A DNA stretch of 64,000 bases from an uncultured Dehalococcoidia bacterium (GTDB taxonomy: Bacteria; Chloroflexota; Dehalococcoidia; Lucifugimonadales; Lucifugimonadaceae), in assembly GCA_951812795.1 (NCBI GenBank), contig OX638325.1, positions 1,760,277-1,824,276 on the forward strand. The letters are read 5' to 3'. The notes beneath the pieces were generated by a model, which was given only the letters and a program-made list of their open reading frames with translations, had not been told where the DNA came from and searched no databases. The translations under genes and the position numbers were made by a program. Position 1 is the stretch's first letter. Each line of letters begins with the position of its first letter. Shown one piece after another: positions 27,214 to 35,591 of this stretch.

Positions 27214-28014
27214 ATGCCACGTCCTTTCAACTACACCGGTCGCGAATTGATCAGTCGAAGCGATGTTCTCGTAAGATTGAACCAACAGGATAATCGTCCC
27301 GCGCAAATCGAGGTTTCAGTCGACGTCGCCAAGTATCGCTTTTCACGATTGGCAAACGCTGAAGTGATACTCGAGGCTTATATTGGCTCGACGGGCGAAC
27401 GGCAACGCTTCAAGCTGAACGAGCCTTGGGTCAGAATGGCTGCCGAGAAGTTTACTCTAGGCGAAATCCGCGAAGCCGAACAATTGCGTTTCAACCTGAA
27501 GGTCGTAGAAAACGATGGTGATGGGAGATTGTTGGGGGCGTGTCGACAGATACGTTGGGTCGGTTTTGAAGATCTGATCGAGAATGCGGATGGACTTTTG
27601 GAGGTTGAGCCGCGAGATATCGGTGAATTGCTTTGGAAGATTGAGTTCCCGCTTGAGGGGAAACCGGTTTTGCTCTGGTCGAAGGAATTTTGGGGGCGAC
27701 GAAACGAATTGGTACGAAACGCCGTTTTTCGCTCATCAGCCTTACCTGAAATATTGCGGCAGATATTGATGAAGGGACTGACCGACAGCAATTGGTCCGA
27801 CGACGGAGTTTCGCATGACGCTTGGTTTGATGACTGGAAGAACTGGATGAACACCCAGAGAGGTCTCAGGGGTTTGCTAGATGCCGTCGACGATTTGGAT
27901 GACGCCGAAACTCGAGAAAGATGGGTCGATGAAGTTGTAGAGCGTTTCGCCGCATCGACGAGGCTTCGACTTGGTCGTCGGTTGGCCGAATTTCTATCGA
28001 AAGAGAGTGGTTGA
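27214..28014 (+). CDS. Unknown protein of the methyltransferase/GHKL operon
   Basis: A 266-residue protein with no family I can name. The first half is beta-rich (VSVDVAKYRF, EVILEAYIGS, QLRFNLKVVEND, ACRQIRWVGF) and resembles the beta-sandwich character of the preceding ATPase's C-terminus. The second half is helical and charged (LPEILRQILMKGL, DDLDDAETRERWVDEVVERF). It begins immediately after the ATPase stop and its TGA overlaps the next start, so it is a fixed operon member. It may be an adaptor or effector; the lack of any recognisable nuclease signature leaves its role open. Confidence 0.75.
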   Translation: MPRPFNYTGRELISRSDVLVRLNQQDNRPAQIEVSVDVAKYRFSRLANAEVILEAYIGSTGERQRFKLNEPWVRMAAEKFTLGEIREAEQLRFNLKVVENDGDGRLLGACRQIRWVGFEDLIENADGLLEVEPRDIGELLWKIEFPLEGKPVLLWSKEFWGRRNELVRNAVFRSSALPEILRQILMKGLTDSNWSDDGVSHDAWFDDWKNWMNTQRGLRGLLDAVDDLDDAETRERWVDEVVERFAASTRLRLGRRLAEFLSKESG

Positions 28015-28742
28015 TGATAGTGCGTAGTTTTTCTGCTCGTGGCGAACAACGTTTTGCAGCGTTTCTGGATGCGTATCAAGACGGCAACGTGCCCCAAGAT
28101 GTCGCAATCGACATAGCGCTTAACAAATCATTAACGGAAACTGTTTCGCCGGAAGTCAGAATCGAGGTCCCAAAACTCGCCACAAAGAAAGTACTGGCCA
28201 GATCAGTGTGCGAAGCATTTGCCGCTGCAGGTTGGCAATCACTTCCGTCGCATGCAGATCCTCGAATGAGACGAATATGGACTTGGTTAGCCGCGATCTG
28301 TTTCGAGCGCATTCGGTCAAGGCGCGCGAATAGACGACTACAGGATTACAGTTTCTTTATAGCCGGTACCAATTGGAACCGCTTCTATCGTCATCGAGTA
28401 GCTGGCCCCGCGCGAAGTTATTGGTTGTTCATGAAACGACCCAAGGATGCCGAAATATTGTTGTACGGTCCGGCACATCAGCACTCCGATTTCGAAGAGC
28501 AGATCACTGGTCGGCAAGACCGGTACAGCAATACGTCGTTAGTATCAGCCGCGAACCGGTTGTACTGGGATTCCGACGCTGACAGGCCGAAACGAGGCGC
28601 GCAGACTCGCCAGCGTGCAGGGACACTGAGGCGTTTCTTGAACGTGATGGATCAGCTTGATCTGACATACGATCTGCACGGTGTTTCTGATGACCAGATT
28701 CTCAACCTTCTGCCACCCGAGTTTGACCGTTGGAAATCTTAG
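28014..28742 (+). CDS. Unknown C-terminal operon protein, DUF6339-like
   Basis: A 242-residue protein. The start ATG at 28014 shares its A with the previous stop (TGATG), after an AGAGAG ribosome site; a TTG one codon earlier is possible. The conserved-looking part is FIAGTNWNRFYRHRVAGPAR, LLYGPAHQHSDFEEQITGRQ, LVSAANRLYWDSD, KRGAQTR--AGTLRRFLNVM and QLDLTYDLHGVSDDQILNLL-PPEFDRW. This pattern reminds me of the DUF6339 family, found near other methyltransferase/ATPase defence operons, but I cannot verify that here. His and Asp residues in HQHSDFEEQ could be catalytic. It is the last gene of the operon; recO follows convergently. Confidence 0.72.
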   Translation: MIVRSFSARGEQRFAAFLDAYQDGNVPQDVAIDIALNKSLTETVSPEVRIEVPKLATKKVLARSVCEAFAAAGWQSLPSHADPRMRRIWTWLAAICFERIRSRRANRRLQDYSFFIAGTNWNRFYRHRVAGPARSYWLFMKRPKDAEILLYGPAHQHSDFEEQITGRQDRYSNTSLVSAANRLYWDSDADRPKRGAQTRQRAGTLRRFLNVMDQLDLTYDLHGVSDDQILNLLPPEFDRWKS

Positions 28743-28755
28743 ATTTTCTCAGATA

Positions 28756-29604
28756 CTACGCCCCCACCTCCCCCATCACCCGCTCCGCCCTGCCGACGCC
28801 GCGCTCTTGTTGATAGCGCAGCATCGCGCCCGTCAACCTCAGTCCGGCCTTCACATCCCGGTCATCCACGCGCAGAGTTGCTAGCCGCGCCCAATCTGGG
28901 GTACGGGTTATGTGGCGGAGGAGTTTGATGGTGTTTTTGGGGGCGGGGACTATGGGGACGGTTTGGGGAGTGGATTGATCTTCTGAGTTGGGTTGGTAGG
29001 CGATGGGGTCGGGGGTTGCGGTGTTTTTGGCGATTTGGAGCTGGTCGGGGCGCATTATGAGGCCGCCTTCGGAGGGCGAGAACCAGTGGTCGCCTGGGGG
29101 GATTTCGGCGTTGGTGCGGACGCAGCGATGGAGTTGGGGTTGGAGGCCGACGGTGGTCAGGAGGGTGGTTTCGTGCCAGAGTCGGAGGAGGGGGAGGATG
29201 GGTTTTGCGGCCGTTTCGGTGTGCGTCAGGGTGTCGCGGAGGAGGGCGAAGAGATTGGCGTTGGCGGCGTTAGGTAGTGAAAAGCGTTCGCACATCTCGG
29301 CGAAGTGGGAGGCTAGCGAGAGTCGGTCAAGGTCGCGGCGAAGGCCGAGGTATGCGTTAACGGTCTCAACTTGGCTGAGGGTGTGGAGGTTGGATCGGCC
29401 CTCGGAGACGTGCGCAGTAATGTGTCGTAGAAGATCGACGTGTCCGCCGGTCCGAGAGGTCGTTCGTCGTGCGCCGCGCGCTACGCACGAGAGGAGGCCG
29501 AGGTTTGGAGTGAAGAGGATGACGATGCGATCGGCCTCTCCGAGGTCGCGGGCACGGACGACGATGCCTTCGGCGTTGAAGTATCGTCGTCGAGTTGGCG
29601 ACAT
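28756..29604 (-). CDS. recO: DNA repair protein RecO
   Basis: A 282-residue RecO homologue for recombinational repair; RecO works with RecR to load RecA on SSB-coated DNA. The N-terminal OB-fold is clear (FNAEGIVVRARDLGEADRIVILFTPNLG, broken here as YFNAEGIVVRARDLGEADRI then VILFTPNLG), followed by the helical domain with LRRDLDRLSLASHFAEMCE. The C-terminal part lacks the four-cysteine zinc site of many RecO proteins; only one cysteine (LHRCVR) remains. A Gln/Thr/Pro-rich stretch (PIAYQPNSEDQSTPQ) looks like a loop insertion. It lies 26 bases after a membrane-protein gene on the same strand. recR is about 3.5 kb away. Confidence 0.88.
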   Translation of the reverse strand: MSPTRRRYFNAEGIVVRARDLGEADRIVILFTPNLGLLSCVARGARRTTSRTGGHVDLLRHITAHVSEGRSNLHTLSQVETVNAYLGLRRDLDRLSLASHFAEMCERFSLPNAANANLFALLRDTLTHTETAAKPILPLLRLWHETTLLTTVGLQPQLHRCVRTNAEIPPGDHWFSPSEGGLIMRPDQLQIAKNTATPDPIAYQPNSEDQSTPQTVPIVPAPKNTIKLLRHITRTPDWARLATLRVDDRDVKAGLRLTGAMLRYQQERGVGRAERVMGEVGA

Positions 29605-29630
29605 GGTAGTGAAATCACATGGATACGGTT

Positions 29631-30131
29631 TTAGTGACCGTTGTCAGATGAACCGTTCTCCAAGTATGGCGGCGGCTCGTGGAACGTTTCGCCGCGTCGT
29701 TCTGAAGCTTGCCGACGCCGGTCCCAATCCTTCATCTCCGCGCGCACCTGTGCCCGGACTTCTGCGCGGCCTTGCTCGCGGTTTCGTTCCTTCGCAGGTT
29801 CAACGAGATTCTGTCGTATCCATTCGCTCATTAACATGATGCTGCCCAGTAGTTCGACAAGTGTAAATGTGATGATCGCCGCCGCGATCCCGACCTGACC
29901 GGTACGGAGAATGATATCAAAGTACGCCTGTATCCAAATTTCGGGAGTTGCCGATGATATACCGTCGTACGTGGCGATGCCGGTACCGAGAACCACCTGA
30001 AGTGTGAATAGCAAGAAGTAGGGCGTCGACCAGCGCGGTCGAATCGCCCATATTGCTTCGCGGTTATCGTTTTCAGAAGGCCTTCTTTCGCCGTTCCACT
30101 TATTCAAGACTCGCTCGATTGAATCATTCAT
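29631..30131 (-). CDS. Two-helix membrane protein with charged tail, unknown
   Basis: A 166-residue protein with a hydrophilic N-terminus, two membrane helices (about YFLLFTLQVVLGTGIATY and VGIAAAIITFTLVELLGSIM) and a C-terminal Arg/Glu/Gln-rich region (NREQGRAEVRAQVRAEMK) likely to form a coiled coil. No family is recognised. It lies directly upstream of recO on the same strand. The composition strongly supports real coding. Confidence 0.7.
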   Translation of the reverse strand: MNDSIERVLNKWNGERRPSENDNREAIWAIRPRWSTPYFLLFTLQVVLGTGIATYDGISSATPEIWIQAYFDIILRTGQVGIAAAIITFTLVELLGSIMLMSEWIRQNLVEPAKERNREQGRAEVRAQVRAEMKDWDRRRQASERRGETFHEPPPYLENGSSDNGH

Positions 30132-30221
30132 CCGTTCGGTGCTTTGTCAAGCATAACGTTAGTACGGATGTTCATTCGAGTCGAAATGGCGAAACTCTTC
30201 GAACTCCTATTGAAGGGAGTG

Positions 30222-30330
30222 TCACACCGATCCTCTCCCATCGGAGGAGAGGGGATGATGGCTTGCGGTGTCTCCGGGCATCCCCTGCGTTCGCTTCGCT
30301 CCGCGTCCCCTTCGCCCAGCGAAGTGGAGG
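30222..30330. repeat. Dispersed repeats at the enolase-gene 3' end
   Basis: Contains CCTCTCCCATCGGAGGAGAGGGG (a short palindrome around 30233-30255), then GCATCCCCTGCG and an array of small palindromes (TTCGCTTCGCTCCGCGTCCCC TTCGC). The GCATCCCC-GCGTCCCCTTCGC block recurs near 33.65, 39.88 and 45.44 kb. Confidence 0.75.
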
Positions 30331-30334
30331 TTGG

Positions 30335-31462
30335 TTAGCGGAGGCCGACGCTGCCATCTTCGCGGATGGGCGGCGGGATTTTGGCTGGATTGAAGGGGTG
30401 TAGGTTAGGGGCGTTGTCGTTGAAGGTTACGCCGAGGCCGGGTTTCTCAGGGAGGGTGAACCATCCATCGACTACCTCCATGGGGGCGTCGACCATATCT
30501 GACCGCGGCGGCTTATCCTCATCCACAGCCTCAAGCACGTCCCAAGATGGCGACGAAATCCCAAGTTGGACGCAGGCGGCGGTGGCGATGGGACCTTGGA
30601 AGTTATGGGGCGCGATGAGGATGTGGTGGGCCTCGGCGATGGCGGATATCTTTTTGACGCCCGTGATGCCGCCGGCAACTGCGATGTCGGGCTTGAAGAA
30701 GGAGCAGTTGGTCATCTGGGCGTACTCGCGGAACTCGTAGATCCCGGTGTTGCGCTCTCCAACGGCGAGGGGCAGGCGCATTTTGGTGGCGACTTCGGAC
30801 ATCGCAAGGACGCCGTCGGGAACTATGGGGTCCTCGATGAAGTAGGGGTTGAATGGCATCGCCTTCTCGCAGAAGACCACCGCTTCCGACGGTCGCATGT
30901 TGCGGTGTATCTCGATGCCGATGTCGAAGTCGTTGCCAACCGTCTCGCGCACGGCAGCGAGCATGTCGATGGCGTTGTCGACTAGGACGGGGTATTTGAG
31001 CAACTGGAACTCGCGCGGCATGGGCGTGAATTTCAAGGCGGAATAGCCGCGGTCGACGGCGATCTTGGCTCGCTCGGCGACTGCGGCGGGTGTTTCGCCG
31101 CCCACACCAAGGAAGATGCCGCGGATCTTCTGCCGAGCACGGCCGCCTAGGAGGTCCCAGACGGGTGCGTCGAGGCGCTTGCCTTTAATGTCCCACAGCG
31201 CCATGTCGATGCCCGAGATTGCGGCGGCGATACTGTTGCCGCGAAAACTGCCGTTGTAACGGTGCATGTAGTTAAAGATGTGCTCGGTGTCGCCCGGATC
31301 CATGCCGACAATCGCTTCGCCGAGAGCGTGGACGGTCTCTTCAGCAGCGCGGGGATACGCCCAGTAGCAGGATTCGCCGATGCCCTGAGTGCCATCATCC
31401 GTAGTGACGCGGACGACAAGGAAACGGTCGACCAAAAAAGTCTCGATCTGTTCGATTTTCAT
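30335..31462 (-). CDS. Enolase-superfamily (mandelate racemase/MLE-like) enzyme
   Basis: A 375-residue enolase-superfamily member with the N-terminal capping domain (residues 1-115) and a (beta/alpha)7-barrel. Metal-ligand positions are visible as IEIHRN (Glu in place of the usual first Asp, with the His of DxH-type dehydratases), FIEDPI and AVGERNTG; the late catalytic histidine sits in IAPHNFQGP. The single Lys in LKFTP stands where many members have KxK. This resembles galactonate/gluconate dehydratase-type enzymes, so an acid-sugar dehydratase is likely, with substrate unknown. SAR202-type genomes are known for large expansions of this superfamily. The stop codon lies at the edge of a repeat cluster. 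Confidence 0.88.
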   Translation of the reverse strand: MKIEQIETFLVDRFLVVRVTTDDGTQGIGESCYWAYPRAAEETVHALGEAIVGMDPGDTEHIFNYMHRYNGSFRGNSIAAAISGIDMALWDIKGKRLDAPVWDLLGGRARQKIRGIFLGVGGETPAAVAERAKIAVDRGYSALKFTPMPREFQLLKYPVLVDNAIDMLAAVRETVGNDFDIGIEIHRNMRPSEAVVFCEKAMPFNPYFIEDPIVPDGVLAMSEVATKMRLPLAVGERNTGIYEFREYAQMTNCSFFKPDIAVAGGITGVKKISAIAEAHHILIAPHNFQGPIATAACVQLGISSPSWDVLEAVDEDKPPRSDMVDAPMEVVDGWFTLPEKPGLGVTFNDNAPNLHPFNPAKIPPPIREDGSVGLR

Positions 31463-31469
31463 GGGTTCG

Positions 31470-31508
31470 GGCCCTCACCCTAACCCCTTCCCACAACCGG
31501 GAGAGGGG
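31470..31508. repeat. CCCTCACCCTAACC-type dispersed repeat
   Basis: GCCCTCACCCTAACCCCTTC followed by CCACAACCGGGAGAGGGG, directly upstream of the enolase-family start codon. It is a partly degenerate copy of the element found at 12.28, 36.32, 37.94, 39.59 and 45.35 kb. Confidence 0.8.
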
Positions 31509-31610
31509 ACGTATTCTTCGTTGCGATTATATGGGCGGTTGATCGGGTAATCCGCAGGAAACGGCGATTGACGAAATCACGAGGATTCGGCCCAGAGTTG
31601 GCATTGAGAA

Positions 31611-31964
31611 CTAAGTAGACGCAGCGGTCAAAGTGCGATCTGCGTCCACACTTGTGGCTTTAACTTCGAGGTGTACGTCCTCTGTCAGTGCGGCATGTGA
31701 CAGTATTGCGACGAGATTCGAGGCGCGCGGATTGCCTTCGGGGCCGAGCATGCGGATGAGGCTCTTTGGGTGGATGCCGATAACGTCTGCAACGGAATCG
31801 TAGCCAGCGGTGGACTTGATGTACAGCCTGAGTGCGGCTTTCCCTTCGTCGAGGTCTCCCGAGACTAACGCCTCGGCAGCGACTTCCAAGAGGCCTATCC
31901 GGAATTCGGAGTCGTTGTTTGCGCGCTCACGGATTGTGCCGTGGAAACTGGTGGTTGAAGGCAT
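31611..31964 (-). CDS. HigA-like antitoxin (COG3636-type)
   Basis: A 117-residue helix-turn-helix antitoxin. ATG 31964 is chosen because it follows the toxin stop by 8 bases; a longer frame would overlap the toxin. The HTH region is around GYDSVADVIGIHPKSLIRML followed by GPEGNPRASNLVAIL, which matches the S-x-EGNP-x-x-x-L segment of COG3636 antitoxins paired with HigB-type killer proteins. It would neutralise the toxin and repress the operon. The C-terminus carries a longer tail than usual (EVKATSVDADRTLTA). Confidence 0.82.
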   Translation of the reverse strand: MPSTTSFHGTIRERANNDSEFRIGLLEVAAEALVSGDLDEGKAALRLYIKSTAGYDSVADVIGIHPKSLIRMLGPEGNPRASNLVAILSHAALTEDVHLEVKATSVDADRTLTAAST

Positions 31965-31972
31965 CAGTTGTT

Positions 31973-32299
31973 TTACTCTCGTTTCAGATCTCGATAGTGT
32001 CGCCATCTACTGCGTGCATCTCGGATGTCCCTTTGTTGGCGTCGCTTGTCGCCGCCGCCCAACAGGATGATCAGCGTGTCGCCGTCACGTCCGAAGTACA
32101 CGCGATATCCGGGGCCGAATGACAGGCGTCGCTCCATAACGCCATCACCAACTGGTTTCACGTCTCCGAGATTTCCTTCGGACATTCGTTCAAGCACAAC
32201 CGCGATGCGGGCAGCTGCGTTGTGGTCAAGTTGTCGAAACCAACGTCGAAATGGATTCCTTCCCTGATCGTCGTTGTATTCGCGAAGTTCGATCACCAC
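31973..32299 (-). CDS. RelE/HigB-superfamily toxin
   Basis: A 108-residue toxin of the COG3657 'addiction module killer' group. Family landmarks are IELREYNDDQGRNPFRRWF, NLGDVKPVGDGVMERRL, FGPGYRVYFGRDGD and LLGGGDKRRQQRDI. Members cleave mRNA at the ribosome. The toxin gene precedes the antitoxin gene, the order seen in HigBA modules. ATG 32299 lies about 90 bases from the recR stop. Confidence 0.9.
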   Translation of the reverse strand: MVIELREYNDDQGRNPFRRWFRQLDHNAAARIAVVLERMSEGNLGDVKPVGDGVMERRLSFGPGYRVYFGRDGDTLIILLGGGDKRRQQRDIRDARSRWRHYRDLKRE

Positions 32300-32387
32300 T
32301 TGATGGTAACTTAAATGTTACTTACATGTTCGACTGATCCATGTAAGTTCAATACGACTACATTCAACCGCTACGCCGTAGTGAGAA

Positions 32388-33068
32388 CTACGCGCCAATC
32401 TCCGCCCGCGACTCCAACGAGTGTGCCAGCGTTGCATCATCTGCATATTCAATATCAGTCCCTGACGGCAGACCTCTTGCTAGGCGGGTTACTTTGATGC
32501 CGGCGGGAGAGATGGCGCGTTGAAGATACATGGCGGTCGCTTCACCGTCGAGGTTGGTGTTGGTTGCGACGATCACTTCGGTTACCGTCTGATCGGCGGT
32601 GTTGGCTTGGAGGCGCTGGAGCAGCTCTTTGATCTTGAGGTCGGAAGCAGCGATGCCGGAGGTCGGTGAGATGGCGCCGTGAAGCACGTGATAAAGGCCG
32701 GTGTAGGCGCGCGTGCGCTCGAAGGCGGTGACATCGAGGGGTTCCTCGACGACGCAGATCGTGGACCGGTCACGGTTGGGGTCGGTGCAGATGTGGCAGG
32801 TGGTCGCCTCGGTGATGTCGGCGCAAGTCTCGCATAGCTTGATGCGCTGTTTGACGCCGGTGATCGCTTCCGAGAGCTCGGCGGCTTCGGCCTCGGGCAT
32901 GCGTACGAGATGGTAGGCGAGACGTTGCGCGGATTTGGGTCCGATGCCGGGAAGTCGCCGAAAAGCTTCGATGACGCGGGCGACGGGCGCCGCAACGCCG
33001 CGGGGCGCATCGGTGCGAGGTGCTACGGGCGAAACCGGGCGTGGAGGGTCGGGTCGGAAGGCGGCCAT
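32388..33068 (-). CDS. recR: Recombination protein RecR
   Basis: A 226-residue RecR. The helix-hairpin-helix segment (FRRLPGIGPKSAQRLAYHL), the four-cysteine zinc finger (CETCADI-TEATTCHIC) and the Toprim domain (ICVVEEPLDVTAFE, EVIVATNTNLDGEATAMYL) are all present. About 25 residues of Pro/Arg/Ala-rich sequence precede the usual start; a downstream start is possible. It follows ybaB by 35 bases on the same strand, the classic ybaB-recR pair. RecR acts with RecO in loading RecA. Confidence 0.96.
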   Translation of the reverse strand: MAAFRPDPPRPVSPVAPRTDAPRGVAAPVARVIEAFRRLPGIGPKSAQRLAYHLVRMPEAEAAELSEAITGVKQRIKLCETCADITEATTCHICTDPNRDRSTICVVEEPLDVTAFERTRAYTGLYHVLHGAISPTSGIAASDLKIKELLQRLQANTADQTVTEVIVATNTNLDGEATAMYLQRAISPAGIKVTRLARGLPSGTDIEYADDATLAHSLESRAEIGA

Positions 33069-33103
33069 CGGTAATCTGCGAACGTGCGAAACGCCCCGAA
33101 TCG

Positions 33104-33415
33104 CTAGAAGCTGAGCCCGGGAATGTTGAGACCGCCGGTGATAGCCTTCATCTTCTCCGCGGCCAGTTCCTGCGACTGATCAATGGCCTGGTTCACCGCG
33201 GCGGCAACGAGGTCTTGGAGCATCTCGACATCTTCAGGGTCAACGACATCAGGATCGATCTCGATAGATTCGACACGAGAACCACCGACCACAACGGCCT
33301 TGACCGCGCCACCTCCGACCGACGCCTCAGTAGTGGCCTGAGCAATCTCCTCCTGCACCTCCTGGATCTTCTTCTGCATCTGCTGAGCTTGCTTAAGCAT
33401 GTTGCGGTTCATCAT
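33104..33415 (-). CDS. ybaB: YbaB/EbfC nucleoid-associated protein
   Basis: A 103-residue YbaB/EbfC family DNA-binding protein. The N-terminal helix MLKQAQQMQKKIQEVQEEI and the motif VGGGAVKAVVVGGSRVESIE are typical, as is the second helix QDLVAAAVNQAIDQSQEL. In most bacteria it sits between dnaX and recR. Here recR follows directly, but dnaX is 12 kb upstream, beyond an accessory island. Confidence 0.95.
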   Translation of the reverse strand: MMNRNMLKQAQQMQKKIQEVQEEIAQATTEASVGGGAVKAVVVGGSRVESIEIDPDVVDPEDVEMLQDLVAAAVNQAIDQSQELAAEKMKAITGGLNIPGLSF

Positions 33416-33489
33416 GAGGTGAGGGGGCTCCGAGGTGTGGGTGGTGGCTACGGGTTTGATTTTACTCGCGGGGGTGATTGGTTGGTAGC

Positions 33490-33639
33490 GTGAGTGACCC
33501 GCGCCCCATCTGGGTTCCCCTCGGCGGCTACATCCTCCCGGTATCGCCGCCGCTGTCGATCACGTCGCCGGAGAAAGACGATCTCTGCGACGCGGTGGAG
33601 GATGCGATCATGGAACTGTTGACGGGCGTGGAGGAATAA
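33490..33639 (+). CDS. Possible 49-residue protein
   Basis: A GTG-started frame of 49 codons, with acidic C-terminus (DAVEDAIMELLTGVEE) and a Pro-rich N-terminus (SDPRPIWVPLGGYILPVSPP). A GGTTGGTAG stretch is upstream. It stands alone between ybaB and a repeat cluster at the left edge of the accessory island and may be a remnant. No family recognised. Confidence 0.3.
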   Translation: MSDPRPIWVPLGGYILPVSPPLSITSPEKDDLCDAVEDAIMELLTGVEE

Positions 33640-33700
33640 CGCCCCCTTCGCGCAGCGTGAGGGGGCGTGAGCAAGCGAAGCGAGCGGGGGATGCCCGGGG
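33640..33700. repeat. Short palindromic repeat cluster
   Basis: GCCCCCTTCGCGCAGCGTGAGGGGGC forms an inverted repeat (33641-33666), followed by AAGCGAAGCGAGCGGGGGATGCC. It shares blocks with the clusters at 30.3, 39.88 and 45.44 kb. Confidence 0.7.
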
Positions 33701-33865
33701 TGTTCGCACCAACGAATCTAAACCTCTGCGGAGCGCATTGGAAAAGCGACGACGGGGCGAGATTTGACGCTAGGATTGGGACGTGGTTACGACTCTTTCT
33801 AGGTTGACTCTCATCGGTATCACCACTAAAATGTAGTTAGTGTAGATGTGCTAGAAAGGATACAA

Positions 33866-34009
33866 ATGAATTTCCTGTCCCTGATCTTCGATGAATTCCC
33901 GGAAAATCCAGTCGGGTTCGTATTCGGCATCGTGTTAATAATCGTGTTGACACCGATTGCCCTTGTCCAACTAGGCAAGTTGATCAGTATGCTTCTATCC
34001 CCATTATGA
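33866..34009 (+). CDS. Tiny single-pass membrane protein coupled to a methyltransferase
   Basis: A 47-residue protein: an amphipathic N-terminus (NFLSLIFDEFPENPVG) and one strong membrane helix (FVFGIVLIIVLTPIALV) followed by LGKLISMLL. ATG 33866 follows an AGAAAGGA ribosome site by five bases. Its stop overlaps the start of the DNA methyltransferase gene as ATGA (34006-34009), which strongly supports translation and operon membership. It is not a known part of PmeII-like systems as far as I know, and could be a membrane effector or a regulator of methyltransferase translation. Confidence 0.7.
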   Translation: MNFLSLIFDEFPENPVGFVFGIVLIIVLTPIALVQLGKLISMLLSPL

Positions 34010-34866
34010 CAACCAACGTATCTCAAACGGAAACGGAGGCTGACGTGATCGAAACAATTGATCGAGGTTACCGGATATTCGCCGACGATTGCCTTTCCGT
34101 CATCGAATCCGGGGTTATCGCGCCTCGGTCGGTCAACCTGATCTTCACATCGCCGCCGTATGCCGATCAGCGCAAGGACAACTACGGCGGAATCCATCCT
34201 GACGAATACGTGGAGTGGTTTCTGCCAAGAGCCAAAGCGTTTCAATCCGTGCTTGCACCGGATGGCTCTTTCGTTCTCAACGTCAAGGAAAAGGCGATCA
34301 ATGGCGAGCGACACACGTATATCTTGGACCTTATCGTTGAGCTACGGAAACAGGGATGGCGATGGGTTGACGAATACATCTGGCACAAGAAGAACTGCTA
34401 CCCCGGAAAATGGCCCAACAGATTCCGCGACGCTTGGGAACGGCTCTTGCACTTTACGCTTAACAAAAAGTTCAAGATGCGCCAAGAGGCAGTCATGGTG
34501 CCGATGGGCGAATGGAGGCAAGCGCGTCTTCGAAATCTGTCGGACACTGACCGGTCACGAGTTTTATCGAAGAACGATAACGGATTCGGCAAAAACGTGT
34601 CAAACTGGAGCGGTCGCAAAATGGCATATCCGACGAACGTCTTGCACATGGCAACCGAGTGCAACAACACGGGACATCCAGCCGCTTTTCCGACTCCGTT
34701 GCCGGAGTGGTTTATACGGCTGTTCTCAGACGAAGGCGACACCGTCCTAGACCCGTTCGCGGGTTCGGGCAGTACGCTGGTGGCGGCCCGCGATCTCCGT
34801 CGCAACGCGATCGGAATCGACACGAGTCCTGAGTATTGCGACGTGATCAGAAAGCGCATGTCGTGA
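34006..34866 (+). CDS. Site-specific DNA methyltransferase (N4-cytosine/N6-adenine)
   Basis: A 286-residue amino-methyltransferase with circularly permuted (beta-type) motif order: the catalytic motif IV TSPPY at 48-52 comes first, and motif I DPFAGSGST at 249-257 comes last. The SPPY form is common in N4-cytosine methyltransferases. Between them lies a target region with WHKKNCYPGKWPNRFRDAWE. Its start overlaps the tiny membrane protein's stop, and its TGA overlaps a GTG start of the following endonuclease gene. It would protect host DNA from that enzyme. Confidence 0.93.
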   Translation: MTTNVSQTETEADVIETIDRGYRIFADDCLSVIESGVIAPRSVNLIFTSPPYADQRKDNYGGIHPDEYVEWFLPRAKAFQSVLAPDGSFVLNVKEKAINGERHTYILDLIVELRKQGWRWVDEYIWHKKNCYPGKWPNRFRDAWERLLHFTLNKKFKMRQEAVMVPMGEWRQARLRNLSDTDRSRVLSKNDNGFGKNVSNWSGRKMAYPTNVLHMATECNNTGHPAAFPTPLPEWFIRLFSDEGDTVLDPFAGSGSTLVAARDLRRNAIGIDTSPEYCDVIRKRMS

Positions 34867-35579
34867 CAACCCATCCCGACTGGTGGGATGAAGCCAGACC
34901 AGAGATCGACGAGATTCTCTCCGTTTTCACGCAGGAACTGGCGGATCGACTCTCGGCACCCTCGCGCAACATCATTCGGAATAAGAACCCGTTTCTATTT
35001 CGGATGCGGACGAATGAAGATGCATCACAGTTTGCTGATACGGCGATAACAGCTTATCTGTCGTCAAGCGAGGAAACGAAATTCGGTAAGGTGCTTGAGA
35101 GGATCGCGGTTGTGACATGCCGAAAGGGAAGAAACGGCAGGGAATCCGGTATCACGAATGTCGACTTGGAGTACGACGAAGGGGCAACACGTACCGTAGT
35201 GCAAGTGAAATCGGGACCTCGTTGGGGTAACGCCGATGCGCGCCGAGCTTTGGCTCGGAGTTTCAACAGCACAAGCGCGGTACTCCGGCAGAACGGTTTG
35301 ACACCGATTTGCGTCGAGGGAATCTGCTATGGAAAAAGCGGCATAAGAGATTTGGGAACTCACGTGAGAATCACTGGCGACGCGTTTTGGGAAGAAATCT
35401 CAGGTAGTCCCCGTACTGGATTGAGCATCATGCAGCTGATCGGCGAACACGCTGGCAACGGCCTTTATGAACGGAGAGCTGCCGCGAAGGTTGCGATGGT
35501 GCGGTACCTTCACGAATCGGAGATAGCGGTCAACGGCGAAATGCAATGGGATCGCCTTCTCGAATTGGTGATGGCTTAG
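34863..35579 (+). CDS. PmeII-family type II restriction endonuclease
   Basis: About 238 residues. The start is taken as GTG 34863, which overlaps the methyltransferase stop as GTGA; a TTG at 34836 is an alternative. The family segment NKNPFLFRMRT is clear, followed by a PD-(D/E)xK-like nuclease core: NVDLEYD then TVVQVKSGPRWGN, with Asp and Lys as metal and catalytic residues. These match PmeII-like restriction enzymes, which cut DNA at sites protected by the adjacent methyltransferase. The recognition site is not predictable from sequence here. Confidence 0.85.
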   Translation: MTTHPDWWDEARPEIDEILSVFTQELADRLSAPSRNIIRNKNPFLFRMRTNEDASQFADTAITAYLSSSEETKFGKVLERIAVVTCRKGRNGRESGITNVDLEYDEGATRTVVQVKSGPRWGNADARRALARSFNSTSAVLRQNGLTPICVEGICYGKSGIRDLGTHVRITGDAFWEEISGSPRTGLSIMQLIGEHAGNGLYERRAAAKVAMVRYLHESEIAVNGEMQWDRLLELVMA

Positions 35580-35591
35580 AAATCGGATCGG

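Noticed and set aside
33826-34314. Minus-strand frame of about 160 codons
   Set aside because: It lies opposite the tiny membrane protein and the methyltransferase, both with ribosome sites and clear features; its sequence has no protein-like pattern.
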